A stretch of DNA of 64,000 nucleotides. Source: Pseudomonas sp. TH41 (GTDB taxonomy: Bacteria > Pseudomonadota > Gammaproteobacteria > Pseudomonadales > Pseudomonadaceae). Numbering within the stretch: the stretch's first letter is position 1; every line of letters begins with the position of its first letter. A program made the translations under genes and the position numbers. Positions 27,584-39,048 of the stretch are shown in pieces. Below the pieces are notes generated by a model. That model searched no databases, was not told the origin of the DNA, and saw only the letters and a list, made by a program, of their open reading frames with translations. Location: positions 3,023,501 to 3,087,500 of the forward strand of contig NZ_JAEKFH010000003.1 in the NCBI RefSeq assembly GCF_016650695.1, given 5' to 3'.

Positions 27584-28600
27584 TCAGAGCTGCAGGATCA
27601 GGGTTTTCAGCGGCGGCTGCTGATCCATGGACGGGAAGTCGCCACCCGGTTTCATCACGGTCCACTCACGCACCGGCCGCCCGGCTTTTTCGGCGCAACG
27701 CAAAACCTGCTCGCGCCAGTCGTCCATGCTGACTTTTGCCAGGTTGTTGCAGCAGATCAGCACGCCATTGTCGGCGGTGGTCAGCAGGGCCGGTTTCAGC
27801 AGGCTCTGGTAGTCGCGTAGCAAGTCGACAGTGCCGAATGCGCTCTTGGCCCAGGCCGGAGGATCCAGTAGCACCAGATCGTACTGACGTTGGTCCAGAC
27901 GTTGATAGCTCGGCAGTTTCTGTCCGCGGCGTTGACTGATGGGCAGGCCGGCCAACTGGCGGATCGCCGGGAAGTAATCGGACTGGATGAACTGCATGGT
28001 CGGCAGCTGCGGGTTGAGCAGACCGTTTTCGCGACCGACCGCCAGATTGCCCTCGGCGAAGTCCAGATTGCAGACCTCGCGCGCGCCACCTGCCGCTGCG
28101 CTGAGGCCGACGCCGCAGGTGTAGGCGAACAGGTTCAGTACGCTTTTGTTGTGGCTGTGATCCTTGACCCAGCCGCGGGTGTTGCGCAGGTCGAGGAATA
28201 GCAGCGGGTCCTGGCCAGGGTGGCGGCCGCGAACCCGGTAATTCAGACCCCACTCGTGACCGATCAAGTCTTGCAGGGCGGCTTCGTCGGCGCTGTAGAC
28301 GGTGTCTTCGCGGTCGATGCGTGAGTTGCCCCGGGAACGGTCGTTGTAGACCAGCAGGGTGTCGAGGCTCAGGTGCTGGTTAATCGCCTCGTGCAATTGC
28401 AGCAGCTCATCGCGCTCCAGGGACTGGTGAAAACTTTGCACCAGCAGTTGCGGGCCGTAGCGGTCGATGGTCAGGCCCCCGGCGCCTTCCTGGCTGCCAT
28501 GAAACAGGCGATAGCAGTCGGTGCCTTGCTGATGCAGTTCGGCAAGCAGGTCCTGGCGATGTTCAAGGGCGGCGCGCAGCGCCTGATTCAAGGAAGACAT
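27584..28600 (-). CDS. Class I SAM-dependent rRNA methyltransferase, RlmI/RlmK-like
   Basis: A 338-residue methyltransferase. The N-terminal ~120 residues form the RNA-binding part (YRLFHGSQEGAGGLTIDRYG). The Rossmann domain has SAM motif I as VLNLFAYTCGVGLSAAAGGA and the catalytic motif LLDPPAW, as in RlmI (m5C1962) and RlmK (m7G2069) of 23S rRNA. It is shorter than E. coli RlmI (396 aa), so the exact target base is uncertain. Stand-alone gene. Confidence 0.82.
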   Translation of the reverse strand: MSSLNQALRAALEHRQDLLAELHQQGTDCYRLFHGSQEGAGGLTIDRYGPQLLVQSFHQSLERDELLQLHEAINQHLSLDTLLVYNDRSRGNSRIDREDTVYSADEAALQDLIGHEWGLNYRVRGRHPGQDPLLFLDLRNTRGWVKDHSHNKSVLNLFAYTCGVGLSAAAGGAREVCNLDFAEGNLAVGRENGLLNPQLPTMQFIQSDYFPAIRQLAGLPISQRRGQKLPSYQRLDQRQYDLVLLDPPAWAKSAFGTVDLLRDYQSLLKPALLTTADNGVLICCNNLAKVSMDDWREQVLRCAEKAGRPVREWTVMKPGGDFPSMDQQPPLKTLILQL

Positions 28601-28670
28601 GCTGGGCGCCTTGCAGGAGGGAATTTGGCGCGGGAGTTTAACAGCTTGGCACTAAACCGAGGTGCTGCTA

Positions 28671-28732
28671 TCGCGAGCAGGCTCGCTCCCACAGGTAATG
28701 CGTTGACTTTGTGGGAGCGAGCCTGCTCGCGA
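28671..28732. repeat. REP pair in reversed (outward) order
   Basis: Two REP copies, TCGCGAGCAGGCTCGCTCCC and its complement, separated by only ~16 bases. Their order is opposite to the other pairs in the window, with the GGGAGCGAG ends facing inward. It sits between the methyltransferase and MpaB genes. Confidence 0.85.
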
Positions 28733-28748
28733 AGCTCTTAAGCTTTTT

Positions 28749-29621
28749 TCAGGTCAGCAGGCCCATCCGCCGCTTCGCCCGATGCACCGAACCGTTACGC
28801 ACGGCCCAGCGCAGCATCGGCGCGCTGCGGTTGACGCTGGCGCGGATCAGCTTGCGTTGCAACGGGCTCTGGCTGATGCCGAGCATGTCACTGGCCCAGT
28901 CCGGCAGCAGGTCGATTCCGGCCTGCATCATCAACCCGCCAAATGGCCTGGCCAGACGGCTGGGGGACGGCGCATTCAACAGCAGGCGCAACACTTCCCG
29001 GCTGCGCTCGTCGCACAGCAACTGCGGGCGAATGCGCTCAAGGTAGTCGGATATTTCCAGTCGTGAACGAGGCACTTCGCGGGCGCCGAGACGTTCGGCG
29101 ACCAGCGCGATTTCACCGTAGTAGCGGTCCTGATCGGCCGGCGAGAGCTCTGGATTGCGGTAACGCAGATGCGCGGCGAGGAAGTTGCTGACTTCAGCGA
29201 CGTGCACCCAGGTCAACAGATCGGGATCGCTGGCGGCGTAGGGCCGGCCATCAGGTGCCGTGCCGGTCACTTGCAGATGGATGGTGCGGACTTTCTCGAT
29301 CAGCCAGTCGGCATCCTTGCGCGAGCCGAATGTTGTGCCGGAGATGAACTGCCCGGTGCGGCGCAACCGGCCGAGCATGTCCTCGCGAAAATTCGAATGG
29401 TCCCAGACGCCGGCCAGGGCCAGCGGGTGCAACGCTTGCAACATCAGGGCGCTGATGCCGCCGATGAGCATGCTGCTGAAGTCACCGTGAACTTGCCAGC
29501 TCACCGAATCAGGCCCGAACAGGCCGGGATCACCCTTGGGATTTTCCAGGTCAAGCTTGCCCAGAGACAGGCCGGTCAGGCTCATGATCTGGGTTTCGAT
29601 GCGGGTGCGGATGAATTCCAT
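28749..29621 (-). CDS. MpaB/Lcp-type oxygenase (DUF2236)
   Basis: A 290-residue protein of the DUF2236 family, which includes fungal mpaB oxygenase and the haem-dependent rubber-cleaving latex clearing protein. Conserved features are HGDFSSMLIGGISALMLQALHP, which carries likely haem-ligand histidines, the following WDHSNFREDMLGRLRRTGQF and TWVHVAEVSNFLAA. No signal peptide. The physiological substrate in pseudomonads is unknown. It is a single gene flanked by REP elements on both sides. Confidence 0.83.
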   Translation of the reverse strand: MEFIRTRIETQIMSLTGLSLGKLDLENPKGDPGLFGPDSVSWQVHGDFSSMLIGGISALMLQALHPLALAGVWDHSNFREDMLGRLRRTGQFISGTTFGSRKDADWLIEKVRTIHLQVTGTAPDGRPYAASDPDLLTWVHVAEVSNFLAAHLRYRNPELSPADQDRYYGEIALVAERLGAREVPRSRLEISDYLERIRPQLLCDERSREVLRLLLNAPSPSRLARPFGGLMMQAGIDLLPDWASDMLGISQSPLQRKLIRASVNRSAPMLRWAVRNGSVHRAKRRMGLLT

Positions 29622-29629
29622 GGCAACTC

Positions 29630-29729
29630 TGTAGGAGCGAGCTTGCTCGCGATGGACGTTAACGATAACGCATGTTTCCTGAATATACGCGGCGCGCCTG
29701 AGTTCATCGCGAGCGAGCTCGCTCCCACA
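29630..29729. repeat. REPIN, spacer type 1
   Basis: Inverted REP pair with the AACGATAACGC spacer, lying between acs and the MpaB gene. One REP arm has GAGCGAGCTCGCTCCC, a variant of the usual arm. Confidence 0.88.
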
Positions 29730-29741
29730 GAGGGCAGTAAG

Positions 29742-31679
<1,938 letters not shown>

Positions 31680-31729
31680 GACGGTTCCTTATTCTTGTTT
31701 TGCGACAAGAGGGGAGCTGCGCGACCCTC

Positions 31730-31825
31730 GTAGGAGCTGCCGAAGGCTGCGATCTTTTGATCTTGATCTTGATCTTGTTTTTTAAACATCAAGATCAAAA
31801 GATCGCAGCCTGCGGCAGCTCCTAC
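31730..31825. repeat. Long inverted repeat with GATCTT units
   Basis: Arms GTAGGAGCTGCCGAAGGCTG and GCAGCCTGCGGCAGCTCCTA face each other, enclosing GATCTTTTGATCTTG repeats and a short T-rich centre. It belongs to a second family distinct from the REPINs; a half copy is at 34240 and an expanded copy at 57080. Confidence 0.85.
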
Positions 31826-31892
31826 ACAGTGATAGCGCACGCCACCGATTTTGCAGTAAACCCGGTGCCGTGGAACTGTCGATGCTGCAAGT

Positions 31893-31919
31893 TGAAGGGG
31901 CGAGTTAACCGCCCCTTCA
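31893..31919 (-). terminator. Stem-loop just after pgi, possible terminator
   Basis: Ten-bp perfect stem TGAAGGGGCG/CGCCCCTTCA with a 7-base loop, starting six bases past the pgi stop. No T run follows on the minus strand, so termination strength is uncertain. Confidence 0.5.
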
Positions 31920-31924
31920 GCCTA

Positions 31925-33589
31925 TCACCCGCGGTGACGACCGCGGAAGTAGTTGATCAGGCCCTGGGTGGATGCATCGTCAGCCGGGGTTTCTTCGCTG
32001 CCGACCAGGCGGTTGTAGACGCCTTTGCCCAGCTCCTTACCCAACTCCACGCCCCACTGGTCGAAGGCGTTGATGCCCCAGATCACGCTTTGCACGAAGA
32101 CTTTGTGTTCGTACATCGCCACCAGTGCACCGAGACGACGCGGGCTGATGCGTTCGACCACCAGGGTGTTGCTCGGGCGGTTGCCCGGGATCACCTTGTG
32201 CGGTGCGAGCTTCTGCACGTCTTCTTCGCTCATGCCCTTGTCACGCAGCTCGGCTTCGGCCTCGGCGCGGGTCTTGCCGAGCATCAGTGCCTGGCTTTGG
32301 GAAAGGCAGTTGGCGTACAGCCACTGGTGGTGATCGGCCACCGGGTTGAAGCTGACAATCGGCACGATGAAATCGGCCGGGATCAGTTGGGTGCCCTGGT
32401 GCAGCAACTGGTGGTAAGCGTGCTGACCGTTGCAACCTACGCCGCCCCAGATCACAGGGCCGGTGTCAGTGGAAACCGGTGTGCCGTCCTGACGCACGCT
32501 CTTGCCATTGGACTCCATGTCCAGCTGTTGCAAGTGCTTGGTGATGTTGCGCAGGTAATGGTCGTACGGCAGGATCGCGTGGCTCTGCGCGCCCCAGAAG
32601 TTGCCGTACCAGACGCCGAGCAATGCCAGCAGCACCGGCATGTTCTGTTCGAAAGGCGCGCTCTGGAAATGCTGGTCCATGGTGTAGGCACCGGACAGCA
32701 GTTCCTTGAAGTTCGACATGCCGATGGCCAGGGCAATTGGCAGCCCGATGGCCGACCACAACGAGTAACGCCCGCCGACCCAGTCCCACATCGGGAAGAT
32801 GTTTTCTTCGCGGATACCGAAGGCCACGGCGGCTGCGTTGTTGCTCGACACCGCGATGAAGTGGCGATACAGCTCGGCTTCCGAACCACCCTGAGCCAGA
32901 TACCAGGCGCGAGCGGCCTGGGCATTCTTCAGGGTTTCGAGGGTATTGAAGGATTTCGACGAGACGATGAACAGCGTGGTCTCGGCGCGCAGCTTCATGG
33001 TCAGTTCGTGGAACTCACTGCCGTCGATATTCGCCAGGTAATGGCAGCGCACGCCTTTCTGGGCGTAGGACAGCAGCGCTTCGGAGACCAGCTCGGGGCC
33101 GAGGAACGAACCACCGATGCCGATGTTCACCACGTCAGTGATTGGCTTTTCGCTGTAACCACGCCACAGACCATCGTGGATTCGGCCTACAAGGTCGGTG
33201 ATCTGGTTCAGCACTTTGTGCACTTCCGGCATCACGTTGACGCCGTTGACCGACAGCTTGTCGCCGACAGGACGGCGCAAGGCGGTGTGCAGGGCCGGGC
33301 GTCCTTCTGACGAGTTGACGATTTCGCCTTCGAACAGCGATTTGATTGCGCCTTCGAGATCGACTTCTTTGGCCAGGCCCACCAGCAGATTGCGGGTCTC
33401 GGCGTTGATCAGGTTTTTCGAATAATCGAGAAACAGGCCGCAACTGCTGAGGGTGAATTGAGTAAAGCGCTGCGGATCGGCATTGAACGCTTCACGCATG
33501 CTGAAATCCTGCATGGCTTGGCGGTGGTCATTCAACGCTTGCCAGGCGGGCAGAGCGGTCACGTCGTGAGGGGTGCGGTAGTACGCCAT
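31925..33589 (-). CDS. pgi: Glucose-6-phosphate isomerase
   Basis: A 554-residue isomerase of glucose 6-phosphate and fructose 6-phosphate. Signature motifs are [16 protein letters not shown], the sugar-phosphate loop [12 protein letters not shown] and [16 protein letters not shown], plus the catalytic base region [11 protein letters not shown] and C-terminal [12 protein letters not shown]. Full length. It follows panD on the same strand after a 220-base gap in which no gene is seen. Confidence 0.97.
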   Translation of the reverse strand: MAYYRTPHDVTALPAWQALNDHRQAMQDFSMREAFNADPQRFTQFTLSSCGLFLDYSKNLINAETRNLLVGLAKEVDLEGAIKSLFEGEIVNSSEGRPALHTALRRPVGDKLSVNGVNVMPEVHKVLNQITDLVGRIHDGLWRGYSEKPITDVVNIGIGGSFLGPELVSEALLSYAQKGVRCHYLANIDGSEFHELTMKLRAETTLFIVSSKSFNTLETLKNAQAARAWYLAQGGSEAELYRHFIAVSSNNAAAVAFGIREENIFPMWDWVGGRYSLWSAIGLPIALAIGMSNFKELLSGAYTMDQHFQSAPFEQNMPVLLALLGVWYGNFWGAQSHAILPYDHYLRNITKHLQQLDMESNGKSVRQDGTPVSTDTGPVIWGGVGCNGQHAYHQLLHQGTQLIPADFIVPIVSFNPVADHHQWLYANCLSQSQALMLGKTRAEAEAELRDKGMSEEDVQKLAPHKVIPGNRPSNTLVVERISPRRLGALVAMYEHKVFVQSVIWGINAFDQWGVELGKELGKGVYNRLVGSEETPADDASTQGLINYFRGRHRG

Positions 33590-33809
33590 CGCTGCGGGTT
33601 TCCTTTTTACTTGAACGGCCTTTTGAACACGAAAAATCCCGGAGCGCTGTGGGTGGGCGTCCGGTTAACTGCGTCGACACGATTTCATGACACAGGGCGA
33701 ATACAGTAAACCTCGCGCTGCAATCTGTCTTGACTTTGTCTGACCCGTTCCCGGTACTTTTTTATACATAAAGCCGGGAACGTTCCGACAAACGGAAGAA
33801 GGGGCTCGA

Positions 33810-34190
33810 TCAGGCGACCTGCACCGGGATGGCGTTACTGGTGTGGCTCAACTCGTTACCCGGTGCCATGTAGAGCATGCGTGGCTTGAAGTTGAGCAGC
33901 TCGGCTTCGCTGTAGTGAGCGTAAGCGCAGATGATCACACGGTCGCCGACCTTGGCCTTGTGCGCGGCTGCGCCATTGACCGAAATCATGCGCGAGCCTG
34001 CTTCGCCACGAATGGCGTAGGTGGTGAAGCGTTCGCCGTTGTCGACGTTATAAATCTGGATTTGTTCGTATTCACGGATGCCGGACAGGTCCAGCCATTC
34101 ACCATCAATGGCGCAAGAACCTTCGTAATCAAGTACAGCGTGGGTGACTTCGGCGCGATGCAGCTTGGCCTTGAGCATGATGGCGTGCAT
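33810..34190 (-). CDS. panD: Aspartate 1-decarboxylase PanD
   Basis: A 126-residue pyruvoyl enzyme making beta-alanine for pantothenate. Self-cleavage occurs between Gly24 and Ser25 in YEGSCAIDG, both present. The start at 34190 gives the conserved N-terminus [20 protein letters not shown]; an upstream in-frame ATG is rejected. Separated from panC by 130 bases that contain half of a repeat element. Confidence 0.96.
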   Translation of the reverse strand: MHAIMLKAKLHRAEVTHAVLDYEGSCAIDGEWLDLSGIREYEQIQIYNVDNGERFTTYAIRGEAGSRMISVNGAAAHKAKVGDRVIICAYAHYSEAELLNFKPRMLYMAPGNELSHTSNAIPVQVA

Positions 34191-34239
34191 GAGTATTTCC
34201 CCCAGGTCGTAATGAACGGCGGGCAACGCCCACAGGCGC

Positions 34240-34275
34240 GTAGGAGCTGCCGCAGGCTGCGATCTTTTGATCTTG
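34240..34275. repeat. Half copy of the GTAGGAGCTGCC repeat
   Basis: GTAGGAGCTGCCGCAGGCTG followed by CGATCTTTTGATCTTG, one arm of the palindromic element found at 31730, without its partner. Confidence 0.75.
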
Positions 34276-34320
34276 CCGTCCAGTTTTTGTCTTGTTGTTT
34301 AGTGATATTGCCGCTGCAAC

Positions 34321-35175
34321 CTAAGCGTCGAGATTCAGGTGCAGGTTGTCGATCAATCGCGTGGTGCCCAAGAACGCCGCCACCAGAATCACCAGATCCC
34401 GATCCTCCGCCGTCGCCGGACGCAATGTCAGGGCATGACGGATTTCCAGATAATCCGGACGCAAACCCGCCGTTTCAAGCTGCTTGATTTGCGCGCCGAT
34501 CAGCGCCGGATAATCGCGCTCACCCTGTTTGATCGCATCGGCCATCTGGGTGAGGGTCCGATACACGACCGGCGCAACAGCACGCTGCTCTTCGCTGAGG
34601 AAACCATTGCGCGACGATAGCGCGAGGCCATCGGGCGCACGTACTGTCGGTTCGCCGATGATCTGGACGGGCATGTTGAGGTCATGCACCAGCGCGCGGA
34701 TCACGGCCAGTTGCTGGAAGTCTTTCTGGCCGAAGATCGCCAGGTCCGGCTGGACCATGTTGAACAGCTTGCTGACCACCGTCGCTACACCTTCGAAATG
34801 CCCCGGACGGCTGGCGCCGCACAGGCCTTCGGACAGTTGCGGCACGCTGACGCGGGTCTGGCCGGCCATGCCGTCGGGGTACATTTCTTCGACGGTTGGC
34901 GCAAACAGCAAGTGGCACCCGGCCTGGAGCAGTTTCTCCTGGTCGGCAGCGAGGGTTCGCGGGTACTTGTCGAGGTCTTCGCCGACGCCAAACTGCAGCG
35001 GGTTGACGAAAATGCTCGCGACCACGAAATCCACCCGTTGGGTGGCTTTGGTAATCAGCGCGACGTGGCCGCTGTGCAGATTGCCCATGGTCGGCACAAA
35101 GCCGATGCGCTTGCCTTCGCTGCGGGCACGGGCCACGGCGGCCCGCAGTTCGCGTACGGTTTTTACGGTGTTCAT
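34321..35175 (-). CDS. panC: Pantothenate synthetase PanC
   Basis: A 284-residue ligase joining pantoate and beta-alanine with ATP. It carries the HIGH-type motif [10 protein letters not shown], the pantoate site [19 protein letters not shown] and the [12 protein letters not shown] motif. It overlaps panB by 4 bases, forming panBC. Confidence 0.96.
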   Translation of the reverse strand: MNTVKTVRELRAAVARARSEGKRIGFVPTMGNLHSGHVALITKATQRVDFVVASIFVNPLQFGVGEDLDKYPRTLAADQEKLLQAGCHLLFAPTVEEMYPDGMAGQTRVSVPQLSEGLCGASRPGHFEGVATVVSKLFNMVQPDLAIFGQKDFQQLAVIRALVHDLNMPVQIIGEPTVRAPDGLALSSRNGFLSEEQRAVAPVVYRTLTQMADAIKQGERDYPALIGAQIKQLETAGLRPDYLEIRHALTLRPATAEDRDLVILVAAFLGTTRLIDNLHLNLDA

Positions 35176-35972
35176 GCAGAAAATCCGTGTTCGGTTCCTG
35201 GGAAAGTCGCTGCTTTGACTTCAGTGACGTAGGCACTCAAAGCCGCTTGAATGCTTTCCTGGCCCGTCATGAAGTTTTTTACGAATTTCGGTACGCGACC
35301 GGTTATGGACAGGCCGAGCATGTCGTGCAGGACCAGTACCTGGCCGTCAGTAGCGCTGCCAGCGCCAATTCCAATCACCGGGATTTTTACGGCCTGGGTG
35401 ATTTCTTCGGCCAGTTCGCTGGGCACGCACTCGAGCAACAGCATCGCAGCGCCGGCCTGTTCGAGGGAGATTGCGTCGGCACGCATTTGCCGCGCCTGGT
35501 TTTCATTGCGGCCCTGGACTTTATAGCCGCCGAGGATATTCACTGATTGCGGCGTCAGCCCCATGTGCGCGCACACCGGAATACCGCGCTCGGCCAGCAG
35601 GCGGATGGAGTCCGCCAGCCAAAGTGCGCCTTCAACCTTGACCATATGCGCACCGGCCTGCATCAACAGGGCACTGTTGGTCATGGCTTGTTCGGTGGTG
35701 GCGTAGGCCATGAACGGCAGGTCGGCGAGGATCAATGCGTCGGTGTTGCCGCGTTTGACGGCTGCCACGTGGTAAGCCATCTCAGCGGTAGTGACCGGCA
35801 GGGTGCTGTCGTGACCTTGCAGAACCATGCCGAGGGAGTCGCCCACCAGCAGCACTTCAACGCCAGCCTCGTTGCAGGCATGGGCGAAGGTTGCGTCATA
35901 GCAGGTCAGCATGGTGATTTTTTCACCTTTTTGCTTGATACCTTGCAGGGTGGTCAGGGTGATGGCTGGCAT
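35172..35972 (-). CDS. panB: Ketopantoate hydroxymethyltransferase PanB
   Basis: A 266-residue enzyme transferring a hydroxymethyl group from methylene-tetrahydrofolate to ketoisovalerate, first step to pantothenate. Motifs [38 protein letters not shown] (metal-binding Asp) and [14 protein letters not shown] are intact. It is separated from folK by 370 bases holding a REPIN and a possible promoter. Confidence 0.96.
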   Translation of the reverse strand: MPAITLTTLQGIKQKGEKITMLTCYDATFAHACNEAGVEVLLVGDSLGMVLQGHDSTLPVTTAEMAYHVAAVKRGNTDALILADLPFMAYATTEQAMTNSALLMQAGAHMVKVEGALWLADSIRLLAERGIPVCAHMGLTPQSVNILGGYKVQGRNENQARQMRADAISLEQAGAAMLLLECVPSELAEEITQAVKIPVIGIGAGSATDGQVLVLHDMLGLSITGRVPKFVKNFMTGQESIQAALSAYVTEVKAATFPGTEHGFSA

Positions 35973-36116
35973 GAAAAGTTCCTCATTCAGGCGCTGTGAA
36001 AACTACTGCGAGTAACGCGCGTGATTCTTCGTTAAATACAGGCGCACGGTCTGTTGTCGTGCTTTTAAGGCCTGGATTGCGCCCTTCAACGCCGTGTTGG
36101 CGGCAGCGGGACGCCT

Positions 36117-36145
36117 ATAGTCGTGAGGAGAACTCTGGAAGTCAA
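36117..36145 (-). promoter_or_regulatory. Possible sigma-70 promoter of panBC
   Basis: Minus-strand TTGACT (36145-36140) and GACTAT (36122-36117) are 17 bases apart, about 145 bases before panB. The -35 is good, the -10 weak. The rest of the gap 35973-36242 shows no gene. Confidence 0.35.
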
Positions 36146-36242
36146 TTGCGTGTGTTACCGCATTGTTACGCGTGGGGTGTTACCGGGGTAACTGATGCGT
36201 TTCAGCAGGATGGCCGTCAATCTTGAGCCTGATCCCAAACAC

Positions 36243-36332
36243 TGTGGGAGCGGGCTTGCCCGCGATAGCGACTTTACATTCAACATCAATGTTGACTGGT
36301 AGTCCGCCATCGCGGGCAAGCCCGCTCCCACA
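36243..36332. repeat. REPIN, spacer type 2
   Basis: REP pair GTGGGAGCGGGCTTGCCCGC with its complement and the ACATTCAACA/AATGTTGACTG spacer shared with the element at 24137. It begins ten bases past the folK stop. Confidence 0.88.
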
Positions 36333-36342
36333 GGGATTTTTG

Positions 36343-36828
36343 TCAATTTTGGGGGAGACGTTCCAAGCCGACGAACGGGCAGGCGGCAAGTAAGTCGCTC
36401 AGCGTGCGACCATCGGCCAGCCGCAAGTCCTCAGGTGCCAGTTCGGCCAGCGGATACAGAACGAAAGCCCGTTCCTGCAGATGATAGTGGGGGACTTTGA
36501 GGCGGGGCTCGTCGATTAGCCGGTCACCGAACAACACAATATCGAGATCAAGCGTACGTGGCCCCCAGCGTTGAAGGCGCTCACGGCCCTGTTCGTTCTC
36601 GATGGCTTGCAGTGCATCAAGCAGCTCCAGCGGAGCAAGCGTGCTGTCGAGCGCGGCGACCGCGTTGGTGTAGCGCGGTTGGCCGGGCAGCAGTGAGTCG
36701 CTTTGATAAAACGCGGATACCTCGACCAGTTCGGTCTGCGGCAAGCGGCTCAGCGCCTCGACGGCGCTGCGCAATTGTTCGGCGGGGTCAGCCAGATTGC
36801 TGCCCATGCCGATGTAGATGCGTTCCAT
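36343..36828 (-). CDS. folK: Dihydropterin pyrophosphokinase FolK
   Basis: A 161-residue kinase (HPPK) that pyrophosphorylates 6-hydroxymethyl-dihydropterin for folate synthesis. Motifs include the N-terminal YIGMGSNLADP, the pterin-site FYQSDSLLPGQPRYTNAV and the catalytic segment RWGPRTLDLDIVLFGD. It follows pcnB by three bases. Confidence 0.95.
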   Translation of the reverse strand: MERIYIGMGSNLADPAEQLRSAVEALSRLPQTELVEVSAFYQSDSLLPGQPRYTNAVAALDSTLAPLELLDALQAIENEQGRERLQRWGPRTLDLDIVLFGDRLIDEPRLKVPHYHLQERAFVLYPLAELAPEDLRLADGRTLSDLLAACPFVGLERLPQN

Positions 36829-36831
36829 GGA

Positions 36832-38232
36832 TTACTCGCCCGTAGCACTCGGTGCGCCGGCGGCGCGTTTGCGCTTGGCGCCACCACTGCGACGACGTTT
36901 GCGTGGCGCGCCAGTGCCGTCTTCCTTGCCGCTGAGGTCGCGGATCATGTCGCGGCGCTCGCTGTCGTTGGCGTCCTGATAATCCGTCCACCATTCGCCC
37001 AGGCCATCGGTCTGCTCGCCCGCGCTTTCACGCAGCAGCAGGAAGTCGTAACCGGCGCGGAACCGTGGGTTGTCCAGCAACAGGTCGGCACGCTTGCCGC
37101 TGCGGCGTGGCAGACGCTCCTGCATGTCCCAGATCTCGCGGATCGGCATGGTGAAGCGTTTTGGGATCGCAATGCGCTGGCATTGTTCGGCAATCAGTTC
37201 ATGCGCCGCTTCCTGCATCGCTGGAATCGGCGGCATGCCGCGTTCTTGCAGACGCAGTACGCGAGCTGGCAAGGCCGGCCAGAGCAGCGCGGCGAACAGG
37301 AACGCCGGGGTCACCGGTTTGTTCTGCTTAATCCGCAAGTCAGTGTTGATCAGGGCTTCGCTGATCAGGGTATGGGTATACGTCGGGTTGTATTCAAGCG
37401 CCTCGGCACTGGCCGGGAACAGCGGATCGAACAACTGCAGGTCGACCAGCATCTCGAAGGTGTCGGCGGCATGGCCGGAGAGGAACAGCTTGAGCACTTC
37501 CTCGAACAAGCGTGCCGACGGGATCTCGCGCAGCATCGGTGCCAGTTCGCGGATCGGCAGGGCGCTGTGCTTTTCGATACCGAAATTCAGCTTGGCAGCA
37601 AAACGCACGGCCCGCAGCATCCGTACCGGGTCTTCCTGGTAACGTTGTTGCGGATCGCCGATCAGCCGGATCAAATGATTGCGGATGTCGTGGACGCCGT
37701 TGGCGTAATCGAGAATGCGCTCGCTGACCGGGTCGTAATACAGGGCGTTGATGGTGAAGTCGCGACGTTGCGCGTCTTCTTCCAGCGTGCCGTAGACGTT
37801 ATCACGCAGGATGCGCCCGCTCTCGTTGCGAGAAGACTGGTTGCTGTCTTCCTCTTCATCGTTTTGCGGGTGATTGGCGCGGAAGGTCGCGACTTCAATG
37901 ATTTCGCGACCAAAGTGGATGTGCACCAACTTGAAGCGGCGACCGATGATCCGCGCGTTGCGGAACTCGGCCCGAACCTGTTCAGGTGTGGCGCTGGTGG
38001 CGACGTCGAAATCTTTTGGCGTGATGCCCAGCAGCATGTCGCGCACGCAACCGCCGACCAGGTAGGCCTGATAACCGGCGTTCTGCAGGCGTTCGACGAT
38101 GTTCACCGCATAACGGCTGAATTGCGCCTTTTGCAGCGAATGTTGGCCGCTGTTGAGCACTTCAGGCGTACTGCGAATGTGTTGCGTATGACGCTTGGGA
38201 GAACGGAATGACTGGAACAGCTTCTTCAGCAT
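36832..38232 (-). CDS. pcnB: Poly(A) polymerase PcnB
   Basis: A 466-residue nucleotidyltransferase adding A tails to RNA. It has the class II nucleotidyltransferase motif YLVGGCVRDMLLG followed by KDFDVAT, the RNA-binding RRDFTINALYYDP, and a basic Arg/Lys tail at the C-terminus (KRRRSGGAKRKRAAG). The start at 38232 (MLKKLFQSFRSPKR) fits; the frame extends 57 codons upstream into a REPIN and is not used. It starts the pcnB-folK unit. Confidence 0.95.
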   Translation of the reverse strand: MLKKLFQSFRSPKRHTQHIRSTPEVLNSGQHSLQKAQFSRYAVNIVERLQNAGYQAYLVGGCVRDMLLGITPKDFDVATSATPEQVRAEFRNARIIGRRFKLVHIHFGREIIEVATFRANHPQNDEEEDSNQSSRNESGRILRDNVYGTLEEDAQRRDFTINALYYDPVSERILDYANGVHDIRNHLIRLIGDPQQRYQEDPVRMLRAVRFAAKLNFGIEKHSALPIRELAPMLREIPSARLFEEVLKLFLSGHAADTFEMLVDLQLFDPLFPASAEALEYNPTYTHTLISEALINTDLRIKQNKPVTPAFLFAALLWPALPARVLRLQERGMPPIPAMQEAAHELIAEQCQRIAIPKRFTMPIREIWDMQERLPRRSGKRADLLLDNPRFRAGYDFLLLRESAGEQTDGLGEWWTDYQDANDSERRDMIRDLSGKEDGTGAPRKRRRSGGAKRKRAAGAPSATGE

Positions 38233-38355
38233 GGGATGCACTGTTTGAAGGAATGTTCGGCCATAACGAAGAATGACCGCATGATGGGCGGGGATTCTAG
38301 CATTTAGTCGGGGGATGGTGTAGGACACAGCAGATATGAGCTGTGAGTCGCAAGC

Positions 38356-38455
38356 TGTAGGAGCGAGCTTGCTCGCGAAAAACCCACTGGAAGCGCAGGG
38401 CATCTGGTTTTACGCATTATCGTTCACGTCTTTCGCGAGCAAGCTCGCTCCTACA
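38356..38455. repeat. REPIN, spacer type 1 in reverse orientation
   Basis: Inverted REP pair whose spacer, read on the minus strand, carries the AACGATAATGCG sequence of the type 1 REPINs. It lies between crcZ and pcnB. Confidence 0.87.
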
Positions 38456-38480
38456 GATAAGCAGGTTTTGCGAACCGCAG

Positions 38481-38850
38481 AAACTACAAGGGGAGCCGAA
38501 GCTCCCCAAGAAGTAGTTGCATGCTCTATTTTTGTTATTGGTTTCGGGCTTTTTGTTTTTGTTAAGTGCCCACGTCATGAAGCTTATCCTTCATGACCCT
38601 CCCAATCGGGAGCCAAGAGCAAACGGATTGCTTTGGTCGCTGTGCTGCAGTGATCTTGCGATCCAACCAGTTCAGGCTCTGTCTTAAGACAGTTTTTTGT
38701 TGTTCTCGGCCTGGTCGTGGGGCAAGCCCCAAATACAACGCCTCTCCAAAAGAATCAGTTAGCTGCGCCTCTCGCCGTCTTGTTTTTATTGTGCGTGAGT
38801 CGATACGTCTTATTTTTATTGTCTTGTACATTGCTTGTTATTGTTCTTGT
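38481..38850 (-). ncRNA. crcZ: CrcZ small RNA, antagonist of Hfq/Crc catabolite repression
   Basis: About 370 bases on the minus strand between cbrB and pcnB, where crcZ lies in Pseudomonas. The RNA should start ~12 bases after the sigma-54 site (near 38850) and end at the stem-loop GGGGAGC/GCTCCCC (38490-38507), extended by outer pairing. Six A-rich CA motifs (AANAANAA type) are visible on the minus strand at about 38835-38845, 38810-38822, 38780-38792, 38693-38705, 38550-38563 and 38525-38539. These sequester Hfq with Crc, relieving carbon catabolite repression. Exact ends are inferred. An 89-codon open frame on this strand (38562-38831) lies within the RNA and is not considered coding. Confidence 0.9.
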
Positions 38851-38861
38851 ACCAAACATAT

Positions 38862-38877
38862 AGCAGGGTGCGTGCCA
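38862..38877 (-). promoter_or_regulatory. Sigma-54 promoter of crcZ
   Basis: Minus-strand TGGCACG-N4-CTGCT: a perfect -24 box and a one-mismatch -12 box at canonical spacing. CbrB, encoded just upstream, is the sigma-54 activator known to drive crcZ. Confidence 0.88.
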
Positions 38878-38936
38878 ACTTTTGCAAAGCCCAGTAAAAC
38901 AAGGGGTTAGCTGACTTGATGGCTTTGCTGGGGGCC

Positions 38937-38974
38937 AAAAAAAGCCGGGGCTTCGTTACCGTAAGCCCCGGCTT
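38937..38974 (-). terminator. cbrB terminator
   Basis: Minus-strand stem AAGCCGGGGCTT/AAGCCCCGGCTT with a 9-base loop and a T run, 75 bases past the cbrB stop. It insulates cbrB from crcZ. Confidence 0.93.
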
Positions 38975-39048
38975 CTGTTACGTGAAAAAGCTGAGGTAAC
39001 AGTTTTTTCACAATGTCACGTGTTACCCACGGATCAGACAGGCGCGGT

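Noticed and set aside
36703..38211. 502-codon plus-strand frame opposite pcnB and folK
   Set aside because: Both minus-strand genes have full catalytic motifs and coupled ends; the antisense frame is explained by codon bias.
38562..38831. 89-codon minus-strand frame as a protein gene
   Set aside because: It lies wholly inside CrcZ and consists of the A-rich Hfq-binding motifs; no ribosome site.
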